From Immersiella caudata (taxonomy: Eukaryota; Ascomycota; Sordariomycetes; Sordariales; Lasiosphaeriaceae), in assembly GCA_030512335.1 (NCBI GenBank), contig JAULSU010000001.1, positions 1,426,001-1,490,000 of the forward strand: a stretch of 64,000 nucleotides of DNA, read 5' to 3'. Under the pieces are notes generated by a model, which was given only the letters and a program-made list of their open reading frames with translations, had not been told where the DNA came from and made no database searches. The number at the start of each line of letters is the position of its first letter. Position 1 is the first letter of the stretch. Of the stretch, positions 55,412 to 64,000 are shown piece by piece. The position numbers were made by a program, and so were the translations under genes.

Positions 55412-56388
55412 CCAGATCATGATACCCAGTCAATGCCATGAAGTTGAACAAATGCCCACACCTTTGCATCCTAGGCGCGTCGCGTGGATGACTCTAAACC
55501 CTGTGGCATTCGCGACATTTGACGCGCCAGCCCTGCCTCCCTTCGGCGAGTTGCGCCGGAGCTACATGCCCGCAAGACAGCAGGAAAATACATTGTGAAG
55601 ACAAAGATCTTTCATCGACGCTGGGGTGTATGAATTGAATGCTGGGGGAGGCAGTTGCAAACAATGAGAGCTGCCTGGCGGCCTACGATCGCGAGTGAGG
55701 ACAAGTGCTGCAGTGGCAAAGCCACCCTTGCCGCCCCCAACTTGAGTCACCAGTGAGAGCTCGCATGTACAAAGCGCAGCGCGGGCTCCGTCCCTTTTGT
55801 CTGATGGGTGGAGGTGTGGGTCCCGTCCAAATTTGGGCTAGCGTGCCGCGGTTCTTTGAGCGCAGAACTTTTCAACCCCCGTCGGCTCCATCCGCGCCAT
55901 TCGAAAACCATCGCTCAACATCCAACCTGGCGACGACCATCAGCGCGTCAGAAAATTCGCATTCTGGTCGCCATCGCCTCTCCGACAAGCATCACGAGCG
56001 TGTCGACTGCGATTATTAGTTTTTTTTGATTCTACCGATTTCGAGACGACGCGACGCTGGAGGTGGCAACGTCTTGACGATCGCTCCTTTCGGGGGCCGC
56101 CGGCCTGGGACGAGCGGAGGAGAGCCATCAACGAGCATCGCCGGAAATCATCACGCGAAGGCCGGTGCATCGAAAATTCTGCGTCTTTATAATCGATAAT
56201 TCCCTTTTCCTTCGAATTTTCTCTTCGGGGCTCGGTTTTGCGCGCGCGCGCGCCCATCGTCGCGACATTCACTTCCAGCACACGGTCGCCTGCCCGCTCA
56301 CTCGCTTCGATTTTTTGCGTATCGCGCAATTTCCTTCCTTCTGGCTTAACTCGTCACTTTTCGCAAGTTTAGGAAAGAAACCGTCACC
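55412..56388. promoter_or_regulatory. Intergenic region and leader upstream of RPB1
   Basis: About 1 kb between SWD1 and RPB1. It includes a GC alternating run at 56240-56253, and T/C-rich sequence (TTCCCTTTTCCTTCGAATTTTC) about 180 bp before the ATG. No gene is supported. Confidence 0.45.
56240..56253 (+). repeat. GC dinucleotide run
   Basis: Seven alternating GC units lie in the RPB1 leader or promoter. Such runs can adopt Z-DNA; whether that matters here is not shown. Confidence 0.7.
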
Positions 56389-59300
56389 ATGGCGAACCTT
56401 TATTTTCCCACGTCGACGGCGCCGCTCCAGACGATTCGGGAGATCCAGTTTGGACTCCTGTCTCCGGAGGAGATCAAGGCCATGAGCGTGGCTCACATTG
56501 TCTATCCTGAGACCATGGACGAGACAAGAACGAAACCGCGCGATGGCGGTCTGAACGACCCTCTTCTCGGCTCGGTCGATCGCCAGTACAAGTGCAAAAC
56601 CTGCACCGAAAACATGTCCGAATGCCCTGGGCATTTTGGTCACATTGAGCTCGCAAAACCCGTCTACCACCCAGGATTCATCAAGCGCGTCAAGAAGCTC
56701 CTAGAGATCGTCTGTCACAACTGTAGCAAGGTCTTGGCCGATAGAGTTCGTGCAGTCTATCCTCTAGGATAGTTTGACATTGTTGATGCTAACAATCATG
56801 CCTAGTCCGATCCCGAGTTTCAAGCTGCTATGAAAGTTCGAGATCCTAAGGTTCGGTTCCAGCGAGTGTGGATTGCGTGCAAGAAGAAGAAGCGGTGCGA
56901 GAACGAGCCAGCAAAGAAGTCGGACGATAATGAGTTCGACCCAAGTCCGGATGCGAAAGCTCCAGCACACAATCACGGCGGCTGCGGCAACGACCACCCG
57001 ACGGTGCGACAGCAGGCACTCACGCTGTGGGCGCAGCTGGAGAGCAAAGATGAAGATGGCCTGAAGGTCAAGGAGAAGAAGATAATCACACCCGAGGTGG
57101 CGCTTGGGATCCTCCGCCGGATGACGGAGGAGGACATGATTGATATCGGTGTCAACGTCAGTCAAGCCCGCCCGGAGTGGATGATCATCACCGTTCTACC
57201 GGTTCCGCCACCACCAGTCCGCCCTAGTATTTCTATGGACGGTACTGGAACTGGCCTGCGCAATGAGGACGATTTGACCTACAAGCTGGGCGATGTCATT
57301 CGCGCAAACGGCAACGTTCGCCAGGCTATTGCGGAAGGATCGCCGAATCACATTGTCACGGATTTTGAGAACCTTCTTCAATACCACGTGGCGACGTATA
57401 TGGACAACGACATTGCTGGTCAACCCCAAGCGCTGCAGAAGAGCGGGCGACCAGTTAAAGCCATTCGGGCGCGTCTGAAGGGCAAAGAAGGCCGTCTCCG
57501 CGGCAACTTGATGGGAAAGCGTGTTGATTTCTCCGCTCGTACCGTTATCACTGGCGATGCCAACATTTCTCTCGACGAGGTCGGTGTGCCTCGTAGCATT
57601 GCGAGGACCTTGACCTACCCCGAGACCGTCACGCCGTACAACATCGACAAGCTCACACAGCTCGTGCAGAACGGCCCCAACGAGCACCCTGGAGCCAAGT
57701 ATGTCATTCGAGCTGACGGTACGCGCATCGATCTTCGTCATCACAGGCGTGCTGGTTCAATTCAACTCGAGTACGGGTGGAAGGTCGAGCGACATCTTGT
57801 GGACGGCGATTATATCATTTTCAATCGTCAGCCATCGCTTCACAAAGAATCCATGATGGGTCATCGAGTTCGTGTCATGCCATACTCCACCTTCAGACTC
57901 AACCTTTCAGTCACCTCTCCCTACAACGCCGATTTCGATGGAGATGAAATGAATCTTCACGTCCCCCAGACTGAAGAGACTCGTGCCGAAGTCCAAAATC
58001 TTTGCATGGTCCCGCTGAACATCGTTTCGCCACAAAGTAACAAGCCCCTCATGGGTATTGTGCAAGATACCCTCGCCGGTATCTACAAGCTCTGCCGAAG
58101 GGATGTTTTCCTCACCAAGGAGCAGGTGATGAACATCTTGCTCTGGGTTCCCGAATGGGATGGCATCATCCCCCGACCAGCCATCTACAAGCCCCGACCC
58201 CGGTGGACTGGCAAGCAAATTGTCAGCCTGATCATTCCCAAGATCATCAACCTGGAGAACGGCAATGACCCATGCCCTCTCAAGGACGGTGGGCTGCTTA
58301 TCCAGCAGGGTGAGCTCATGTACGGGCTGATGACCAAGAAGATCGTGGGAGCGGCCAATGGAGGTATCGTCCATCTCTGCTTCAATGAGCTGGGCCCCTA
58401 CGGCGCTATGGATTTCCTCAATAGCTGCCAGCGAGTCGTCAACTATTGGCTCCTCCACAACGGCTTCAGCATCGGTATTGGTGACACGATCCCAGACGCC
58501 AAAACCATCGCATCGGTACAAGCTGTTATCGACAAGGAGAAGGAGGAAGTCAAGCATCTCACGCGGATGGCCACTAATAATGAGCTTGAAGCGCTGCCGG
58601 GCATGAACATTCGAGAGACGTTCGAAAACAAGGTTTCCAAGGCCCTCAACACGGCCCGTGACAATGCTGGTAGCACTACAGCAGAGAGTCTGAAGGACCA
58701 CAACAACGCAGTTACCATGGCGCTCTCGGGTTCAAAGGGTACGACGATCAACATTTCGCAGATGACGGCGTTGGTCGGTCAGCAGATTGTGGAAGGAAAG
58801 CGTATTCCTTTCGGCTTCAAATACCGGACCCTTCCTCATTTCACCAAGGACGATTACTCTCCTGAGGCCCGAGGCTTCGTCGAGAACTCCTATCTCCGAG
58901 GCCTGACCCCATCCGAGTTCTTTTTCCACGCCATGGCTGGTAGAGAAGGTCTCATTGATACTGCTGTCAAGACAGCCGAAACTGGCTACATTCAACGACG
59001 TCTTGTCAAAGCTCTCGAAGATGCGGAGGCTCAGTACGACGGCACTGTCCGAAACTCGCTTGGCGATATCATCCAGTTCATCTATGGTGAAGATGGCATG
59101 GACGGTGTCATCATTGAATCCCAAGATGTCGGGTTCATCTCCATGGCCACCAGCAAGTTTGACGATCTCTTCCGCCTTGATGTGATGGACGAAGCTCGAT
59201 CTGCGGATGACCTTGCCAAGCTCGAGTACGGCAGGGAGATTGCAAGTGACCCGGCCACCCAGGAGCTGCTCGATATGGAGTATGAGAAGCTGATCGCTGA

Positions 59301-61766
59301 TCGCAAGCTCATTCGCACGATCAACATCCGCAACAAGGGCGACGATAAGATGTATCTGCCTCTCAACGTGGTTCGCATCATCGAGAGCGCGAAGAAGCTC
59401 TTCAAGGTTGATGAAGGTCAGCGCAGCGACTTGACACCTCGGGATGTCATTCCTGCTGTCCAGGCATTGATCGACCGGATCGTCAGCGTGCGCGGCGATG
59501 ATCCAATTTCCTTGGAGGCCGACTATAACGCGACCATCTTCTTCAAGGCACAGCTGCGGTCCCGCCTCGGATTCAAGCGCCTTGCTGTCAAGCAAAAGCT
59601 GAACAAGCTTGGGTTTGAGCACGTTCTGGGAGAGATCGAGGCTCGCTGGTCCAAGTCCGCTGTCAACCCTGGAGAGATGGTTGGTGTCTTGGCTGCTCAG
59701 TCGATTGGAGAACCCGCAACCCAGATGACGCTGAACACCTTCCATTTCGCCGGTGTGTCGTCCAAGAACGTCACTCTCGGTGTTCCTCGCCTCAAGGAGA
59801 TTCTCAACGTCGCGTCGAATATCAAGACGCCCGGCATGATCGTCTACCTTGATTCAGCCAATGCCACAATCGAGCAGGCCAAGGCGATGCGTAACGCAGT
59901 CGAGCATACCAGTCTGCGCTCGGTCACAGCCGTTACGGAGATCTACTACGATCCAGACATCACCTCTACCAACATTCCTGAAGATTTCGACATGGTCGAG
60001 TCTTACTTCCTCATTCCGGACTCGACTGAGAGCTCTACTGAAGATCAGTCCCGGTGGTTGCTCAGAATCACATTGGATCGCCAAAAAATGCTTGACAAGG
60101 GCCTTCGGGTCGAGGATGTTGCACATGCCATCAAGCAATCCTACAAGAACGACGTTGCTGTCGTGTTTAGCGACAACAACGCAGAAGAAATGGTCATCCG
60201 CGTCCGCTGTGTTCACGACGGGAACGATAAGGACGACGAAGGGAACAACATCATTGAAGATGATGTGATGCTGAAGCGTCTCGAGGAACATCTGCTCGAC
60301 AAGTGCACGCTTCGTGGTGTCCAGGGCATCGAGAAGGCCTTCCTGAACAAACACTCGAAGCTCATCGAGCAAAAGGATGGCAAACTCACCAAGAACACCG
60401 ACAATCCCGACACGAATGAGTGGTATCTTGATACAGAGGGAACAGCCCTTCGTGAAGTCCTTACTGTGGACGGCGTGGACGTCACACGTACGTACACCAA
60501 CGACCTGTGGCAGGTTGTTGATGTCTTTGGTATCGAGGCAGCTCGTTCCGCGCTGCTATTCGAGCTGACGAACGTGCTGTCGTTTGACGGTTCTTACGTC
60601 AACCATCGCCACTTGGCTCTTTTGGTTGATGTCATGACGTATAGAGGCAGTATTGCCGCCGTTACTCGTCATGGTATCAATCGCGCCGACACAGGTGCGC
60701 TGATGCGTTGCTCTTTCGAGGAGACGGTCGAGATCCTCCTCGAGGCCGCTGCAGTTGGCGAGTTGGACGACTGCCGTGGTGTCTCGGAGAACGTCATGCT
60801 GGGACAGATGGCGCCGATGGGTACCGGTCACTTCGATGTCCTCCTCGATCCAAAGATGCTGGAAACGGTCATCTCGGACAACTCTCGCATGGGTCTCATG
60901 CCTGGCATGACGATTAAGGGAACTCAGCTGGAAGGCGCGGCAACCCCCTATGACACTGGTTCGCCGATGGCTGACAACGGCCTATTGGGCAGCTACTCCC
61001 CAACCATGGGCAACTTCTCGCCCATCCAGGGTGCAGGCTCGGATACCCCGAGCGGCTTTGCGACCGAGTATGGTGGCGGTTTCGGGCCAACATCTGTCAA
61101 CCCGTACTCCTCGACAAGCCCCCGCCCCACGAGTCCGTTTACCACATCGCCCACTTCTCCTTTCAGCAGCTACGGTGGCTACTCACCTTCTTCGCCTGCT
61201 GTTGGGTACTCTCCCACTTCCCCATTGCTCGATGCAGGCGGCAGGTACGCCTCGAGCCCTCAATTCAGCCCTTCATCGCCATCCTTCTCGCCAACTTCGC
61301 CTATGATGAGGCCAGGGAGTCCCACCAGTCCCAACTACAGCCCAACATCTCCCAACTACTCGCCGGTATCGCCCTCCGCGGCGAGACACTACTCGCCAAC
61401 CTCTCCGGCTCAGTTCAACTCGCCCACGTCCCCTTCGTACTCGCCAACTAGTCCGAACTACAGCCCAGCTTCTCCCAATTTCCGTGCTACGTCGCCGTCA
61501 TACTCTCCAGCTTCCCCGACCTGGTCTCCCACCTCGCCGGATGCCTACTCTCCTACGAGTCCTTCCTTCCAGCGATCCCCTGGGCAGCAGGGCTCTCCTA
61601 CCAGCCCTGGGTACTCGCCCACTTCTCCTTCATTCACGCCCAGGACTCCTGGCCGCGCGTCTGGAGGAAACGGGGATCAATAGTAAGTTGAAAAGCCGGT
61701 CATTGTTATAACAAGATTGCTAACATTTGCATCTCTAGCTCGCCGACATCACCCACGAACGATTGA
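56389..61766 (+). CDS. RPB1: RNA polymerase II largest subunit RPB1
   Basis: Exons 56389-56745, 56806-61682 and 61739-61766 give 1753 aa. The N-terminal clamp has the zinc ligands CKTC, CPGHFGH and CHNC. The catalytic magnesium loop NADFDGDEMNLHVP puts Asp at 495, 497 and 499. The bridge-helix region is GREGLIDTAVKTAETGYIQR. After the core, a degenerate CTD runs from about residue 1545 to the end. It has only seven YSPTSP units, among variants such as YSPASP, YSPVSP and WSPTSP. The apparent stop TAG at 61681-61683 overlaps a strong donor: CAATA|GTAAGT. Splicing 61683-61738 (branch GCTAAC, acceptor CTCTAG) reads on as YSPTSPTND and then stops at 61766, a convincing CTD end. The first intron has the donor GTTCGT. 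Confidence 0.95.
61683..61738 (+). other. RPB1 terminal intron overlapping an apparent stop codon
   Basis: The intron begins GTAAGT, has the branch GCTAAC and ends CATCTCTAG, 56 nt. Its first base is the G of an in-frame TAG. If spliced, the frame continues for nine residues, YSPTSPTND; if retained, the protein ends in GGNGDQ. Confidence 0.85.
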
Positions 61767-64000
61767 TTTTCTACGTATTAACATGCTGGATCGGAATATT
61801 GGAGCGAGGAGCGGTGTGTCTTTGTGCAGGCAGGGGCTGGAGAAGAACCAGTCTGATTTTCTAATTTCTTTCGGGGTATACATGCGTCAGTCGAGCCTTC
61901 TAGTTCATAGACGGAGCAACGAGGTTTGCTAGATACAGGCCAAAGTCGATGGCCCTTAGACATGGGTGCAAAATAGTTGGGGTGTCATAAGATTGGTCAA
62001 ATGCGACTTGCGGAGGCGTCGCACCCCCAGAGAGGGTTGAGAAAGGAGCGAGTTGTGTAATGACTTGTACAGTATGCTGCCTGCAACACACGGACAGACC
62101 GGGCGGTCGTCTCTGATGGGCAAGCGAATAAAAATGATGAAACCAACTCTGTCGGCGAGGAGTGTCCAAATTACGATAATACCTTGATCTCAGAGGAAGC
62201 CTCGTGTTGATAACATGAAGACGCACATTGAGGCTGTGGTCCACGGCGTGAGGTCAATCATGAGTTCGTGTTCAAGTCTCCGTGCTTGAGCCGTCATGCT
62301 CGAGTCAGTCCTCGGGTTAGGCAGATAGGCATGACTTATGGGAATCTTCTCGGCCCGATGTCATTTTTTTCGACTTCGCCATGATAACACATCTGGCCAG
62401 CTGCCTTATACGACATATGCATCTCGACAGTTGGGAGCTCTCCCGCCCCCGGAAAACTTGGGGATGCATGCAAGAGCTACCAACGGCTGCACTTGGTTAT
62501 ACCCGCCAAATTATGCCAAATATGTCTCTGACGATGAGGCCCAACCCGGTGGGAGGGCGCAGGCGAGCGCCCTGGGCCATAGGCTTGCTTCATTAGCCGG
62601 CGTAAAAGGGGTTGCAGCGACAACCGCGATACCATGGTTGGAAGTCTTTCGAGACCGAGCCAATTCATGCGGATGGGTGTATGTGTAGATTGCTGGGTAC
62701 TTTTGTTGGGTCTGTTGGCGGACTGGGGCGGCCAGCAGCGGGCACTGTACGTGAGCAGGTTGTCACGGGTCGACGTCCAATGTCAACAGGCGCAACGCAA
62801 CCGTTCCCGGTCCCGTCTTGTCTGCCCGCCCTGCGTTGTTGCGTTGCGGGTTAATGCCAGTTAGCAAGGTGTGATGGGGTATCCTGATGCAACCAACGGT
62901 GGGAGAAAAAACTCGCAAAACAGGTGGATACTGAGGACTTGAACGGCAGGGTACGATGCATGGTTACGTTGTACGTTTTAGTCCGTCCCCTGGAAGAGCC
63001 CTATCCCGACGGTACGCTTCCCTGCCAAAGTTGCGTCACAGCAAATTTCACCGTCACAGCTGAGCCTATCCATGCAGTCGTCTGCGCTTCGGTCGCTTGT
63101 CCCCGGGTGGTCGTCGAATCGTTGGTGTATGGGCCGGCCTTCCCATTGGCCCTTCTCTGAAAAGAGGGCGAAACGCGCTTCGCTAGCGACTTGCCTTGCC
63201 CAAATTGAAGCAATCTGAACGTCGGCCTTGATGCCGGCCCATTGAGAGCAGCAGTTCCGAACGAGGCAAGTGGGTTTTCTGCCAGGACCGCGTCCAATCC
63301 CGAGGGAGAGACCGGGGACGGACAGCGGGAAATACAAATCGTCCAGCGCAGTAGCAGTACGCCCTCACACAAGCTTGTTTTCGGACATATTTCGCATGCC
63401 ACGACCTCTGTGCTGGGCGGAAATTGTGCTGCTCACCTCAGGTTGCTCGCTCTTGCCCTCTGGTAACGGACGGGATCCGACCGACACTCCACCCAGCCGT
63501 CTTCCGTGCGCCAGTAGGTGCGAGGAGTTATCCGGTAGTTAGCGTGTCTTCGTTCCACAGCCAACCGCAGAGCGGGAGGTGACACGGAGACCAACACGCT
63601 TTGCTTGCGGTTGTACATGGCGTGACAGCTGAATCTTGGGATGTCGTTGAAGAGAAGGAAGCAGAGGCCTGGCGAGGCGGCAAACCCCAGTCCACCACGA
63701 AACTGGTGGCGCGCCCCGCTAAATGCATGTAAGTGAGCCTTTCCCGCGGCAGGGGGGAGAGGAACCAGCGAGTTTCGCAACAACCACTTGCTCAGTCCTG
63801 CGCCTTCCCGTCTGCCCAAAGGGTTCCCCCGGCCTGTCAAACTCGGGGAAATTTTCTGCTTTTTTGCAACATCATCCACGAGCCCGCTGCGCGACGCTGG
63901 GTAGCTGCCTCCGCCTGCCCGGGCCACTGCCGAGGTGCCGGCTTCCCTCGTGCCTTCCTGGCTTTCCAAGCGCAGGCAGATACACGCGCACATAAACGGA
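61767..64000. other. 2.2 kb downstream of RPB1 without a supported gene
   Basis: It starts with the RPB1 3' UTR. ORFs on both strands (for example 62338-62688 plus, 63433-63993 minus) lack domains, splice-supported extension or protein-like composition. The promoter of a gene beyond the window may lie here. Confidence 0.4.

Noticed and set aside
63433..63993. 186-codon minus-strand frame near the window end
   Set aside because: No recognisable motif; Ser/Arg/Gly-rich translation typical of non-coding GC-rich sequence.
1..64000. CRISPR arrays, transposons, phage or secondary-metabolite clusters
   Set aside because: No regularly spaced repeats, transposase or integrase domains, terminal inverted repeats, or biosynthetic backbone enzymes were seen.

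Overview
The window is nuclear DNA from a filamentous ascomycete, most likely a Sordariomycete. Short GT-AG introns (mostly 49-110 nt) carry CTAAC/CTGAC-type branch sites, genes are compact and GC-rich, and the set includes Pezizomycotina hallmarks: an NADPH oxidase of the NoxA class, a class I myosin with SH3 and acidic tail, Pal1, PFA4 and a GT90 CAP10-like glycosyltransferase. The class is an inference from protein flavour, not a database match. I see no prophage, transposon, rRNA, tRNA, CRISPR array or secondary-metabolite cluster.

Layout. 1-6.3 kb: a 3'-truncated ZZ-finger membrane protein (-), an MBL-fold hydrolase (+) and a five-exon GT90 glycosyltransferase (-). 7-12.6 kb: the palmitoyltransferase PFA4 (+) and class I myosin (-), converging. 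12.6-16.1 kb: a 3.5 kb gene-free region upstream of noxA (+, 16.1-17.9 kb). 19.9-28.4 kb: a SYM1/Mpv17-like protein (+), UAP1 (-), a TDG/MUG-type DNA glycosylase (+), a Gly/Ser-rich secreted or surface protein (-) and an ANCHR/ZFYVE19-like protein (+). 28.9-42.5 kb: an LMBD1-like transporter (-), CFT1 (+), PAL1 (-), USB1 (+) and ERO1 (-). 44-61.8 kb: CKS1 (-), RSC4 (+), an unrecognised membrane protein (+), TMA23 (+), THG1 (-), SWD1 (+) and RPB1 (+). The last 2.2 kb has no gene I can support.

Most genes are housekeeping, in alternating divergent and convergent pairs. The right half is rich in transcription and RNA functions (CFT1, USB1, RSC4, TMA23, THG1, SWD1, RPB1); the left half holds polarity, cell-wall and redox functions (myosin I, NoxA, UAP1, GT90, PFA4). 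All exon models were made by hand from splice signals, reading-frame continuity and family knowledge.

The observations most worth checking are: a tandem in-frame copy of the acidic DDDDDW-stop tail just beyond the myosin I stop codon; an RPB1 stop codon that lies on a 5' splice site, so that splicing adds a final YSPTSPTND; glutamate at the myosin TEDS site; and an unrecognised membrane protein at 48.7-50.8 kb.
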